Shown: positions 54,775-64,000, counted from the stretch's first letter. The stretch is 64,000 bases of DNA from Rhizobium sp. NFR03 (GCF_900111275.1 NZ_FOGR01000006.1:124001-188000); one strand, 5' to 3'. Notes: generated by a model from the letters alone, not told the origin. Translations and numbers: made by a program.

Positions 54775-57768
54775 ATGAGCAGTGGTTCCAGCAAGGCGAC
54801 TTGGCCTTTCGGCGGTGGCGAGCTCGGGCAGCGCATCCGGAATTTTGACTGGGCCTCGACATCGCTCGGTCCGATCGACACCTGGCCTGTCAATCTGCGA
54901 ATCAAGGTCAATTCGATGATCAATTCGCCGATCCCGCAGGTGCTGATGTGGGGCCCGGATTATGTGATGATCTACAATGACGGCTACCGCGAGATCGCCG
55001 GAGGCTATCACCCCAGGGCGCTCGGGGGAAAGGTGCCGGAGATCTGGCCGGAAATCTGGGACTGGAACAGTCGCATTCTCGAAAACGGTTTCAAGGGCGA
55101 GGTCCAGAGCTTTCGCGACCAGCCCATGGTGCTTCACCGCAACGGCCGGCCGGAGGAGATCGTCTTCGACCTATTCTATACGCCGATCTACAACGACGAG
55201 GCCGGGGTCGATGGCGTCCTCTGCACCGTACTCGAAAACACCGATCGCGTGCGCGCCGTGCGGGCGCTGGCCGAAAGTCAGGCGGAACTCAGCCGAATCA
55301 GTGACGCACTCCCGATTCTCGTCGGGTTCCTCGATGTCGACCATATCTACCGGTTCGCCAACAAGGGCTATCTCGAATGGTTCGGCCACCCGGCCAGCGC
55401 GGTCGTGGGCCGGCACATCCGCGAGATCATCGGCGAGGAATATTACAGCAAGCGCGTCTCCTATCTCGAACGCGCCTTTGCCGGCGAGCCCGTCGTGACC
55501 GATACGGTGATCCGCAGGCCAGGCGGCGATCATCGCACTGCCGAAGTGCGCTATATGCCGCGGCTGACGGATGCTGGCACGGTGGACGGCATCTACATCA
55601 TGCTGATCGACATCGAGGACCGAAAGCGCGCGGAAAAAGAGCTTCTGGTCAGCAACAACCGTTTTCGCGCCGCGGTCCACGCTGTGCATGGCGTGCTCTG
55701 GACCAACAGCGCGGACGGCCGGATGATCGGGCAGCAGCCGGGCTGGGCCGAGCTGACCGGGCAGCCTTACGAGGCGTATCAGGATTATGGCTGGGCGGAC
55801 GCCGTCCATCCCGACGACCGGCAGGCGACGGTCGAAGCCTGGAATGCCGCCGTCGCGGAGCGGAACACCTTCATCTGGGAACATCGCGTGCGCCGGCATG
55901 ACGGGGTGTGGCGGATGTTTGCCATTCGCGGCGTGCCCATCTTCGACGAGCAGGGCGACATTGCCGAGTGGGTCGGCGTTCACACCGATATCAGCGAGCA
56001 GCGACAGGCCGAGGATGAACTGCGCCGGCATGCCGTGCATCTCGAGCGCCAGGTTCGCCACCGCCAGCGCGCCGAAGAGCAGTTGCGCCTGCTCAACGAG
56101 ACACTGGAGGCGCGCGTCAGCGAAGAGATCGCCGTGCGTCGGCAGGCGGAACGGGCACTACAACAGGCTCAGAAGATGGAGACGATCGGCAAGCTGACCG
56201 GCGGTGTCGCCCATGATTTCAACAACCTGTTGCAGGTCGTCTCGGGCAATCTGCAGCTTCTTGCAAAGGACGTGGCCGGCAACGAGCGGGCGGAACGGAG
56301 GGTCGCCAACGCGCTCGCCGGTGTCAGCCGCGGCGCCAAGCTTGCGAGCCAGCTTCTGGCATTCGGCCGCAGACAGGCGCTGGAGCCGAAGGTCATCAAT
56401 GTCGGTCGCTTCATGTCAGGCATGGATGACCTGCTGCGGCGCTCCATCGGCGAGGCGATCGAGCTGGAAACCATTGTCGCCGGCGGACTGTGGAATACGT
56501 TCGTCGATCCCGTGCAGGTAGAGAATGCGGTTCTGAACCTCGCGATCAATGCGCGCGACGCTATGGAGGGCAATGGCAAGCTGACGATCGAAGTGGGCAA
56601 CGCCTATCTCGACGACGACTATGCCCGCAATCATGCCGAGGTCGAGGCTGGCCAGTATGTCGTGCTCTCCGTCAGCGATACGGGATCGGGCATTGCCCCG
56701 GAGGTGCTGGAGCAGGTGTTCGAGCCGTTCTTCTCCACCAAGGCGGAGGGCAAGGGCAGCGGCCTCGGCCTGTCGATGGTCTATGGATTCGTCAAACAGT
56801 CGGGCGGCCATGTGAAGATCTACAGCGAGGTCGGCCACGGAACGACGGTCAAGCTCTACCTGCCGCGCGCCACGGCCAGCGAAGACCGCGAGGTAACGAT
56901 CCAGTCCGGTCCCGTCGTTGGCGGCACGGAAATGATCCTCGTGGTGGAGGATGACGACGAGGTGCGCAACACGGTCGTGGAAATACTGAGCGATCTCGGC
57001 TACGGCGTGCTCAAGGCGACCAACGCGCAGAACGCGCTCAGCGTGGTGGAAAGCGGCATCGCCATCGACCTCCTCTTTACCGATGTCGTCATGCCTGGGC
57101 CGCTGAAAAGCGTGGAGATGGCGCGCAAGGCCAAGGAGCGCCTGCCGGATATCGCCGTGCTCTTCACCTCGGGCTACACGGAAAACTCCATCGTTCATGG
57201 CGGGCGCCTCGATGCGGGCGTGGAGCTTCTTTCCAAGCCCTACACGCGCGAGGCGCTGGCGCGAAAGATCCGGCACGTCATCGCCAATCAGAAGCAGCGC
57301 TCTTCCGTGAACACACGGGTCTCCGGGACTGTCGCGCCCGGCCCTGCCGCGTCTGACCATGTCGTACCCGACCCGGCGACCATCGTAACGAGGGCGCCCG
57401 AGCCAGCGCCGCTGACGGTTCTTGTCGTGGAAGACGATCCGCTGATCCGGGCCAACACCGTGGAGCTTGTCGAGGACTTCGGTCATGCCGTTATCGAGGC
57501 AGGCAATGCGCAGGAGGCGAGGTTGAAACTTGCCGGCGCGTCGGTCGATGTGCTCGTGACGGATCTTGGTCTTCCCGATGCATCGGGCGCCGATCTCGCG
57601 GCGGAAGCGTTGGCGATCAATCCGGCGCTCGGCATCGTTTTCGCAACGGGCAACGACCGGGCACCGGAGCATTCGTCGCCGGATGCGGTACTGCTGCGCA
57701 AGCCTTACGATGCGGATGGGCTGGAAGCGGCGATCAAGGCAGCCGTACGGCGGGCGTCGGCGACCTGA
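54775..57768 (+). CDS. Orphan hybrid sensor histidine kinase with two receivers
   Basis: This 997-residue protein has no clear membrane span. An N-terminal PAS-like region (about 10-150), then two PAS domains (about 160-285 and 295-415), a coiled coil, a HisKA dimerisation domain with phospho-acceptor His480 in GGVAHDFNNLL, the HATPase domain (about 570-700, with SDTGSGIAPE and GLGLSMVYGFVKQSGG), then two receiver domains: one with DLLFTDVVMP and one at the C-terminus with DVLVTDLGLPD. No response regulator gene is adjacent. The cytoplasmic PAS set suggests internal redox, light or ligand sensing, which is inference. Confidence 0.9.
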   Translation: MSSGSSKATWPFGGGELGQRIRNFDWASTSLGPIDTWPVNLRIKVNSMINSPIPQVLMWGPDYVMIYNDGYREIAGGYHPRALGGKVPEIWPEIWDWNSRILENGFKGEVQSFRDQPMVLHRNGRPEEIVFDLFYTPIYNDEAGVDGVLCTVLENTDRVRAVRALAESQAELSRISDALPILVGFLDVDHIYRFANKGYLEWFGHPASAVVGRHIREIIGEEYYSKRVSYLERAFAGEPVVTDTVIRRPGGDHRTAEVRYMPRLTDAGTVDGIYIMLIDIEDRKRAEKELLVSNNRFRAAVHAVHGVLWTNSADGRMIGQQPGWAELTGQPYEAYQDYGWADAVHPDDRQATVEAWNAAVAERNTFIWEHRVRRHDGVWRMFAIRGVPIFDEQGDIAEWVGVHTDISEQRQAEDELRRHAVHLERQVRHRQRAEEQLRLLNETLEARVSEEIAVRRQAERALQQAQKMETIGKLTGGVAHDFNNLLQVVSGNLQLLAKDVAGNERAERRVANALAGVSRGAKLASQLLAFGRRQALEPKVINVGRFMSGMDDLLRRSIGEAIELETIVAGGLWNTFVDPVQVENAVLNLAINARDAMEGNGKLTIEVGNAYLDDDYARNHAEVEAGQYVVLSVSDTGSGIAPEVLEQVFEPFFSTKAEGKGSGLGLSMVYGFVKQSGGHVKIYSEVGHGTTVKLYLPRATASEDREVTIQSGPVVGGTEMILVVEDDDEVRNTVVEILSDLGYGVLKATNAQNALSVVESGIAIDLLFTDVVMPGPLKSVEMARKAKERLPDIAVLFTSGYTENSIVHGGRLDAGVELLSKPYTREALARKIRHVIANQKQRSSVNTRVSGTVAPGPAASDHVVPDPATIVTRAPEPAPLTVLVVEDDPLIRANTVELVEDFGHAVIEAGNAQEARLKLAGASVDVLVTDLGLPDASGADLAAEALAINPALGIVFATGNDRAPEHSSPDAVLLRKPYDADGLEAAIKAAVRRASAT

Positions 57769-57786
57769 TCTCCCGGGGTCGGAGCC

Positions 57787-57999
57787 TCACGCCTCCGCAG
57801 CAACCACGCTCCACAGGAGTTCCTCCGTGTTCAGGCCATCGCTGAACAGCGCCACGAGATAGGCAGCCTCGATTTCCGCCTGCGGGCCGGTGTGCGGGAT
57901 CTTTCGATGGTCGCAGAGGCGCTGGAAAACGCGAAAGAGCATATCCATCTCCGTCGGCGTGATGACGGTTCCTTCCTGAAAAACATACGAGCCCAGCAT
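57787..57999 (-). CDS. Small protein, member A of a divergent paralogous pair
   Basis: This 70-residue protein has no membrane span or signal. AGGAG about 7 bases before ATG 57999 supports the gene. Its centre (RVFQRLCDHRKI ... LVALFSDGLNTEELLWSV) aligns with the small protein encoded at 58388, sharing RV(F/Y), RKI, an Ala-rich helix and EELL. Not recognised as a named family; function unknown. Confidence 0.78.
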   Translation of the reverse strand: MLGSYVFQEGTVITPTEMDMLFRVFQRLCDHRKIPHTGPQAEIEAAYLVALFSDGLNTEELLWSVVAAEA

Positions 58000-58387
58000 G
58001 ACATGCTCCTGGCCGCCATATGGCGACCCCTGTTGTTCGATCCGCCGTGGGTCTCACCGCCACGCGGATCATTCATAGGTCACGTAACGTTTCCGCCGGC
58101 CATTTCAATATGCCGCCAAAGTTGTAGTATGACTGGGAAGACGCCCTGTAAAAGCATAACCGTCATCACGGGCTCTTCACGCCGGCTTTCGGTTTATAAT
58201 CTGTTGGTGCCGGAGAGTTCTTCTCTTTTACCCATTTCATTTTTCGCCAAAGCCATTGTTTTTCCGTAAAACGGACCAAATGAGGTTTTACACTTTTTCT
58301 GAAAGTGGCCTATTTTGATGAGGGTCATACCAACGCGGAAAATACCGGCCTCCGGCCGGCATCCGTAGAAGAGAAGAGACTGAACTG
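58000..58387. promoter_or_regulatory. AT-rich divergent spacer between the two small paralogs
   Basis: These 388 bases are much AT-richer than the rest of the window and contain no gene. A hairpin CCGGCC/GGCCGG lies about 26 bases before ATG 58388 in the expected leader. Several TTTTT and TATAAT-like stretches (for example TATAAT at about 58195) could be promoters for both genes, but no single pair stood out. The base composition hints at acquired or relaxed sequence. Confidence 0.45.
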
Positions 58388-58597
58388 ATGCCTTGGCGTA
58401 ACGAACCCATGCTGCCCGAGCACGTCGCTCTCTGTCAGCGCGTCTATGATGCCGCCCGCAAGAAGCGCAAGATTGCGCCCGACAGTGATGCCAGCAACCC
58501 TGTCGCAGCCCTTGTCCTCACACTGTATCGTCATGGCGTGCTTGAGGAAGAGGAACTGCTGCGGCGCGTTCTCAAAGCGCTCGATGAAAAGAACTGA
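58388..58597 (+). CDS. Small protein, member B of a divergent paralogous pair
   Basis: This 69-residue soluble protein aligns with the product encoded at 57787: both share RV(F/Y)...RKI, an Ala-rich helix and an EELL motif with downstream Val. It is charged, predicted largely helical, and ends in DEKN. The ribosome site is weak. It converges with pbpC across about 50 bases. Function unknown. Confidence 0.72.
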   Translation: MPWRNEPMLPEHVALCQRVYDAARKKRKIAPDSDASNPVAALVLTLYRHGVLEEEELLRRVLKALDEKN

Positions 58598-58650
58598 TGC
58601 CGCAGGCGCTCGCTCACGGGCCTCTGACGCTGTGACATAGAAAGCAGCGT

Positions 58651-60780
58651 CTACTGCAGAAAAACCCGGACGCTGGCTGCCCGACCCGCGGCATCGATGA
58701 CGGTCAGGGTGGAATAGCCGGCGCCGTCCGGCACCCACTGGTTGATCCGCCGCCGCGTGATGTCCGCCAGCGGCCGACCGTTGGCGAGCCAGCGAAACGG
58801 TGCCCGACCGCCCTGAAGCTTCAGCATCAGCGGCAGCGGCACACCGGCCATGTCCTTGCCGAGATCGACCCGCGCGCCCTCGGGCGGATAGACGATCTGC
58901 GGCGCGGCCTCGCGGATACTGGCGCGAAGAAGGCCGGACGTGGTCATGGAAAAGCGGCGCTGGCTGATGGGCAGATCCTGTGCTGCTATGCGCACCGCAC
59001 CGGCCGGCGCACGCGGCAGCGGCACGCCCGCGATCCCTGATTTGGCAAAGGCCTCGAACAGGATCGGAGCCGCCGTTGCATAGCCGGTGATGCCGGGCAC
59101 AGCGCCGTTATCGGCGCGGCCGACCCAGACACCGAGCACGGTCCGGCCGTCATATCCGACCGACCAGGCATCGCGGTATCCGTAGCTCGTTCCCGTCTTG
59201 TAGGCGATCCCGCGGCGCGCACTCCCGGTGGGCGGCAGGACACCCGAGAGGATGTCCGCAACCTGCCATGTCGCGGCCTGATCGAGCATGGGCTCGCCGG
59301 CGATCGGACCGGGCACGGCATCGACCCCGTCACCGAGGCGCACCGGGCGGCCCTCATTGGCAAGCGCGGCGTAAAGCTGCACCAGATCGCGCAACGTCAC
59401 CCCGAGACCGCCAAGCCCGATGGCAAGACCCGGCGTTTCCTCTGGTGGAAGGATTGGGTCGATGCCCGCGCGCCGCATGCGCAGCATCAGCCTGGACGGG
59501 CCGACCGCGTCCAGAAGCCGGATCGCCGGAACGTTCAGCGAGAGTTGCAGGGCTTGCCGAATGGTGACGTCGCCCTGATAGGTCATGTCGAAATTGCGTG
59601 GCCGATAGCCGAAGAAGTCGGCAGGCCGGTCCTCAATGACCGTTTCCTGCGATATCAGCCCTTCTTCGAAGGCAAGTCCATAGATGAAGGGCTTCAGCGT
59701 CGATCCCGGGGAGCGCGGCACGCGGGTCATGTCGATCCAGCCTTTGCGGCTCGAATCGAAGTAGTCCGACGACCCCACCTCGGCCAGAATCTCTCCGGTT
59801 GCGGCGTCCGCCATGACCATGGCAACCGAGATGCGTGGCCCGCCGCGCTCGGCCGCGCTTTTTGCCACCGCCTCCAGGGCGGCCTGTACGGGTGCGACGA
59901 GCGTGGTGTGCAGCGTGGGTGCGGCAGGCGCTTTGCGGCGCGCTGCTTCCGCAAGGTGCGGACTGAGCGTCGGCAGCGGACGACGGCTTTCCGGCACGCG
60001 CGTCATGGCTGCCCGCTCCGCCTCGCCCTCCCCGATCACTGCTGAAACGGCGGCGCGCTCCAGAACGCGGGCGCGCGCGGCTTCCGCCGCTTGGGGGTGA
60101 CGATCCGGGCGCCGACGTTCGGGCAGTTGCGGCAGGGCGACGAGGAGAGCCGCCTCCGCAACCGTCAGCCGCCGCGGCTCCTTGCCGAAATAGGCAAGAC
60201 TTGCCGCACGCACACCTTCCAGATTGCCGCCATAAGGCGCGTGGGTGAGGTAGAGGTCGAGGATCTGGGCCTTGGTCAACCGGCGTTCCAGCTGCCAGGC
60301 GCGGGCCATCTGCCGAAGCTTCGCCACGATCGAGCGGTTCTCGCGCGGCTCGATCAGGCGCGCGACCTGCATGGACAGCGTCGAGGCTCCCGAAACGATC
60401 CGGCCGTGGGTCACGAATTGCGCGGCGGCACGGACGAGCGCGCGGACATCGATACCACCATGCTCGGCGAAGCGCCGGTCTTCGTAGGCGATCAGCATCC
60501 GCACGAATTGCGGATCGACATCCTGCGCCGTTGTCCTCAACCGCCACCGGCCATCGGCGGTCGCAAAAGCGCGCAGCAATCGGCCATCGCGATCGACCAT
60601 CTCGGCGGAGGTCGTGAGCGCCGGGCCTGCGAGCGGCGGCGGATAGGCATGGTCCGCCGCATCGACGGCAAACAGAGCGCCGATGCCAAGGCCAAGCAGA
60701 AGGCCGCCGCCGACAACGCTGCCGGCGAGAGTTCGGGCAAGACCGCGAGACAGGGCGGATGGACGCAACGACGGACGCAT
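58651..60780 (-). CDS. pbpC: Penicillin-binding protein 1C
   Basis: The protein is 709 residues long (710 from the GTG at 60783). It has an N-terminal membrane anchor, a GT51 glycosyltransferase domain (YEDRRFAEHGGIDVRALVRAA, GASTLSMQVARLIEP, KAQILDLYLTHAPYGGN), a transpeptidase domain with SPGSTLKPF (Ser-Thr-Leu-Lys), SLN and KTGTS, and a C-terminal BiPBP_C beta domain. The ATG at 60780 shares one base with the preceding stop (TGATG); GTG 60783 would overlap by four. It is coupled to the alpha-2-macroglobulin gene, an association known across Proteobacteria, and probably helps repair the wall after attack. Confidence 0.95.
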   Translation of the reverse strand: MRPSLRPSALSRGLARTLAGSVVGGGLLLGLGIGALFAVDAADHAYPPPLAGPALTTSAEMVDRDGRLLRAFATADGRWRLRTTAQDVDPQFVRMLIAYEDRRFAEHGGIDVRALVRAAAQFVTHGRIVSGASTLSMQVARLIEPRENRSIVAKLRQMARAWQLERRLTKAQILDLYLTHAPYGGNLEGVRAASLAYFGKEPRRLTVAEAALLVALPQLPERRRPDRHPQAAEAARARVLERAAVSAVIGEGEAERAAMTRVPESRRPLPTLSPHLAEAARRKAPAAPTLHTTLVAPVQAALEAVAKSAAERGGPRISVAMVMADAATGEILAEVGSSDYFDSSRKGWIDMTRVPRSPGSTLKPFIYGLAFEEGLISQETVIEDRPADFFGYRPRNFDMTYQGDVTIRQALQLSLNVPAIRLLDAVGPSRLMLRMRRAGIDPILPPEETPGLAIGLGGLGVTLRDLVQLYAALANEGRPVRLGDGVDAVPGPIAGEPMLDQAATWQVADILSGVLPPTGSARRGIAYKTGTSYGYRDAWSVGYDGRTVLGVWVGRADNGAVPGITGYATAAPILFEAFAKSGIAGVPLPRAPAGAVRIAAQDLPISQRRFSMTTSGLLRASIREAAPQIVYPPEGARVDLGKDMAGVPLPLMLKLQGGRAPFRWLANGRPLADITRRRINQWVPDGAGYSTLTVIDAAGRAASVRVFLQ

Positions 60781-63700
60781 CACTCGACCGCCTGAACCTC
60801 CATGCGGCCCGTTGCCGTGCGCGCGGAGAATTGCGGGCGGTACATATCCTCGACGGTTGCAGCGGGATGATCGTAGGTGCCGGGTGTGACGGCGCGTACG
60901 ACATAGGCAACGGTCATCTCGTTCGCATCACCGGCAGCATGATCGAAAGCTGCGACGAAGCGGTCACTGCGAAACTCGCTATGGGCCGCCTGCATCTCGC
61001 CCAGCCATTCGAAGTTCGACAGCTTGGCGCTGTCCACCAGCGTCGGATTGTCGATCTCGAAACCGGCCGGCAGGAGATCGGTGACAAGGATGCGGGCCGG
61101 GCCAGGGTTGAGATCGGTCGCCTTGATGACCACGACATAGCGCTCGTTCTGGCGAGCTTCGCTGACATTCGCCGGTTCACCGTCAAGCGTGTAATAGCTC
61201 CGCTCGATGGCATAGCCGTTGCCGCCAGCCGGCAGCGGGAAGGCCGGGGCTGCAACGGTCGTCACCGTCGCCGTCACCGGGTCCTTGCCGGTATTGGCAA
61301 TGGTGACGGGACGGGCAAGGATCTCGTCGCCGGTCTTTCGGGCGGCGAAGGCGCCTGAGGACGCCACGCCGTCCACCGTCAGGGCAAGCCCCTCGTCTCC
61401 ACCCGACGCGGCACGGGCTGCAAGCAGCATCCACAATTGCTCTTGGGTGCTGGTGGTCGACGTACGGTCCCAGGCCTGCGCGACTTTCTTCGAAAGGGCC
61501 GGAATGATGCTGGGAACCGGCCGGCTCTCGGCCGCAAGCGTCAGCACCGCCGCATCGTCGCGAAGCGCTGATCCGTAATCCGATCGTGCAAGTTCGGAGA
61601 TCTTCGCCTCCTCGGACATCGTCGCCGCCTGCGAGAACACACTTTCCGCCCGGTTCGCATCGCCATAGAGCGACAACGCCGCAGCAAGGTGTCCTTTGGA
61701 AAGCGCGGTCGGAAATTCGCCGAGCTTCGTATCGACGTAGTAGCGCAGGTCGCTGATGGCGGCCTTGCGATTGCGCGCGAGAACGTAGAGCGCATAGGCA
61801 ATGCCGTTGCCCTGCTCGGTCACGTTGACATCGTAGGAAAGCGCGTTTTGAAGATTATCGAGCGCCTGAACCATAGCCTGTTCCGGCACGTCGAAATTCT
61901 TCTCGCGGGCACGGGTCAGGAACTCGGTCACGTAGCTGTCGAGCCAGAGATCGCCGGAACCCGGACCCCACAGGCCGAAGCTGCCCGATGACGACTGATA
62001 GGAGAGAACGCGGTGAATGGCGTCCTGAACCCGCGTCCGGACATCCGTATCCTCGGGAAGACCGGATTGGGCAGACAGTTCGCTCAGATAGAGGAGCGGC
62101 AGAGCGCGGCTCGTCGTCTGCTCCGCGCAGCCATAGGGATAGCGGTCGAGCACCATCAGGAGTGCCGGAATATCGAATGCAGCAGCCCTGCTGACGCTGA
62201 GGCTGACGGCGGCGCCGCGCAGCTGGCTTTCCGCAAGCAGCCCCTCGTCCACGACAAGGCTCGCGCCGGGCTTCAACGCCACCGGCAGGCGTGTCGTGAC
62301 CGGAAGCGAGGCGGGCCGGACCGGGATCGACAGCATCTGGTCGAGCGACAACCCATCGGCGCCCGCGATCTTGACGGTCAGCGCCCCGTCGCCCGGCTCT
62401 ACGCCCTTCAGCGGCAGGGTCACGTCGATCTTCGAACCGGCGGGAATGGCAAAGCTCCGGGCGAGCGAAGCCGTATCGACGGAGAGGGAGCGATCCGCTT
62501 CGACCGTGATCGTGAGATCGCCGGCCGGTGCATCGGTGTTGGCGATATCGAGACGCAGTTCTGCGCTATCGCCGGGCGCCAGGAACTTCGGCAGGCTGGC
62601 GGTGACGACGACGGGATCGCGGATGACAACGTCGGCGCTCGCATGCCCCACACCGGAGGTCGTCCAGGCCACGGCCATGATGCGCGCGGTGCCGTTGAAC
62701 TGCGGAATGTCGAAACCGATAATGGCTTTGCCCTCGGCGTCGAGCTTGACCGGGCCGGAGAAGAAAGCGACCAGCTTTTCGGTCGGCGGGCTGCCCTGCA
62801 AGGCCATGGCCCCGCCGTCGCCACCGGTGCGCAGCCGTCCCGTTGCACCCAGCGAACCATCGATCAGGCGGCCGTAGAGATCGCGGATTTCAAGGCCGAG
62901 GCGGCGTTGACCGAAGTACCAGCCATCCGGATCCGGCGCCTGATAGCGCGTGAGGTTGAGAATGCCGACATCGACCGCGGCAAGCGTCACATAGGCTTCC
63001 TCGCCGACACCCGCACCTGCAACGGTGACGGGGATGTTCAGCGTCTGCCGCGGCAGTGTCTTGTCCGGCACGGTCATGGACACATCGAGCTTGCGCTCGG
63101 CCGGATCGACCGCCAGCCATTTCACGCCGATGGCGCGCATCGGCATGCGGCTCTCCTGCGCATCACCCGGCCGATAGAGCGTGGCCGTGACATAGGCACC
63201 GGCACCGAAGGCCTCCGTGATCGGCAGGGCGATCTTGTCGCCGGTTGCGGGAATGGAAACGGTCTTGGTCGCGATCAGGTTTTCGGAACCGACGGTGACA
63301 AGCAATTCGCCGGCAAATCGCGGCGAGACGTTGAGGGTCGCGGTTTCCCCCACCTTGTAGCTGTCCTTGTCGAGGGCAATCTCCAGCCCATCGGGCGTCT
63401 CGGTGGAGGTTGCCGCGACATAGAAGCCGGCATCGAACTCGACGCTCGAGACGGGATCGCCGCCGGGACCCGCGACCTCCAGCCGGTAGCGGCCCCAGGT
63501 GACGGGAACGCTGACCGTGCCGCCATCGACGCCGGCATCGACCGTGCCATTCGATAGAAGCTTGGTCGAGAGGATAGGCTCGTAACGCCACGCCGTGCCT
63601 TCGCGATACCACTGGTACTGCCGCTCGACGCTCATGAGCTTCCAGGTGAGCCCCGTCATCGCCATGCGCGCGCCATCCGGCCCGACCCCGATCACGTGGA

Positions 63701-64000
63701 ACGTTCCGGTGGAATTCTCGGTGAGTGCGCCGCTAAAGTTCGGCTTGATACCGATTCTGTCGGTGTCGGCCCGAACAGGGAGCTCAAGCGTCCGCTCCAC
63801 CGCCCGTCCGCCGGCTTCCTGAAGCCTTACGGCGATGGTGGCGTTGACGAGCTGGGTCGTGGCCGGGACGTCGGAGAGATCGACATCGAAGCTCGCCTTG
63901 CCGTCCGCATCCAGCGGCGTCAGCATATCGAGCGTCTGGCGGCTGTCCTCGGTGTTCTCCTCATCCGCGAGGCCGAAGACGTAGCCCGGATAATCGGCGC
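60780..64000 (-). CDS. Bacterial alpha-2-macroglobulin, 3' part (continues past window)
   Basis: The frame is open to the right edge, so at least the N-terminal part is missing. The visible 1,070 residues include repeated MG-type beta domains, the thioester motif YPYGCAEQTTS (Cys and Gln of CxEQ) within the alpha/alpha toroid TED domain, and a C-terminal receptor-like domain. These large periplasmic lipoproteins trap attacking proteases through the thioester. The stop is coupled to pbpC, matching the known YfhM-PbpC pair: one traps proteases, the other repairs peptidoglycan. The substrate-bait region cannot be defined from sequence alone. Confidence 0.92.
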   Translation of the reverse strand, partial: ADYPGYVFGLADEENTEDSRQTLDMLTPLDADGKASFDVDLSDVPATTQLVNATIAVRLQEAGGRAVERTLELPVRADTDRIGIKPNFSGALTENSTGTFHVIGVGPDGARMAMTGLTWKLMSVERQYQWYREGTAWRYEPILSTKLLSNGTVDAGVDGGTVSVPVTWGRYRLEVAGPGGDPVSSVEFDAGFYVAATSTETPDGLEIALDKDSYKVGETATLNVSPRFAGELLVTVGSENLIATKTVSIPATGDKIALPITEAFGAGAYVTATLYRPGDAQESRMPMRAIGVKWLAVDPAERKLDVSMTVPDKTLPRQTLNIPVTVAGAGVGEEAYVTLAAVDVGILNLTRYQAPDPDGWYFGQRRLGLEIRDLYGRLIDGSLGATGRLRTGGDGGAMALQGSPPTEKLVAFFSGPVKLDAEGKAIIGFDIPQFNGTARIMAVAWTTSGVGHASADVVIRDPVVVTASLPKFLAPGDSAELRLDIANTDAPAGDLTITVEADRSLSVDTASLARSFAIPAGSKIDVTLPLKGVEPGDGALTVKIAGADGLSLDQMLSIPVRPASLPVTTRLPVALKPGASLVVDEGLLAESQLRGAAVSLSVSRAAAFDIPALLMVLDRYPYGCAEQTTSRALPLLYLSELSAQSGLPEDTDVRTRVQDAIHRVLSYQSSSGSFGLWGPGSGDLWLDSYVTEFLTRAREKNFDVPEQAMVQALDNLQNALSYDVNVTEQGNGIAYALYVLARNRKAAISDLRYYVDTKLGEFPTALSKGHLAAALSLYGDANRAESVFSQAATMSEEAKISELARSDYGSALRDDAAVLTLAAESRPVPSIIPALSKKVAQAWDRTSTTSTQEQLWMLLAARAASGGDEGLALTVDGVASSGAFAARKTGDEILARPVTIANTGKDPVTATVTTVAAPAFPLPAGGNGYAIERSYYTLDGEPANVSEARQNERYVVVIKATDLNPGPARILVTDLLPAGFEIDNPTLVDSAKLSNFEWLGEMQAAHSEFRSDRFVAAFDHAAGDANEMTVAYVVRAVTPGTYDHPAATVEDMYRPQFSARTATGRMEVQAVE

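Noticed and set aside
1-64000. CRISPR arrays, insertion sequences, prophage genes, tRNA or rRNA genes
   Set aside because: No regular direct repeats with spacers, no transposase or phage motifs and no tRNA or rRNA signatures were recognised anywhere in the window.

Overview
This is a chromosomal window from a high-GC alphaproteobacterium of the order Hyphomicrobiales (Rhizobiales), most likely Rhizobiaceae (Rhizobium, Agrobacterium, Ensifer or Shinella-like). The assignment rests on gene content and order (dapF-mtaB-ftsY-ispZ-UPF0314; the ccm cluster beside acnA; carD-fdxA-S4-SUV3-like helicase; phaA/phaB/phaR; DUF2794, DUF1223, IalB), on rhizobial-type palindromic intergenic repeats, and on high-GC coding with extensive 4-base start/stop overlaps. 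No tRNA, rRNA, CRISPR array, prophage or insertion sequence was recognised; the window looks like stable core genome with a few accessory patches.

Layout. 1-5.7 kb (+): end of a ureohydrolase gene, then dapF, mtaB, ftsY, ispZ and a UPF0314 gene. 5.7-8.7 kb (-): cytochrome c maturation operon ccmA-B-C-D-G. 9-13.5 kb (+): acnA, a DUF1223 exported protein, an unexplained structured spacer, DUF2794. 13.5-18.4 kb (-): GNAT acetyltransferase, BI-1 (YbhL) membrane protein with a structured leader, and an ABC exporter pair. 18.5-24.1 kb: tesA-like esterase, 2'-5' RNA ligase, phhB, DUF1232, an ECF sigma factor without a visible anti-sigma gene, an IalB-family protein, rlmN and two tiny membrane proteins coupled to it. 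24.1-28.7 kb: LysE exporter, tenA, argG, a MarR/Bcr efflux pair. 28.9-33 kb (+): M3 peptidase and typA.

33-39 kb (-): carD, fdxA, S4 protein and a large SUV3-like helicase, with three repeat-bearing spacers. 39-45.7 kb: PHB genes phaB and phaA with divergent phaR, a small membrane protein, rpmF, a glutathione S-transferase, mtgA and divergent ispA. 45.8-51.8 kb: the main accessory unit, a five-gene operon (amino-acid-type ABC transporter, a class V PLP enzyme lacking the desulfurase cysteine, and a hydantoinase-family amidohydrolase) divergent from a FadR-type regulator, with a 29-bp palindromic operator between them. 51.8-58.6 kb: AI-2E-family permease with a large soluble extension, DUF4142 protein with a candidate general-stress promoter, an orphan hybrid histidine kinase with two receivers, and two small related divergent genes. 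58.7-64 kb (-): pbpC and the 3' part of a bacterial alpha-2-macroglobulin gene running off the right edge.

Most genes are housekeeping. The best leads for something new are the transporter/PLP enzyme/hydantoinase operon with its operator, the paired small paralogous proteins at 57.8-58.6 kb, the rlmN-linked small membrane proteins, the structured spacer at 12.65-12.96 kb, and the C-terminal domain of the AI-2E protein.
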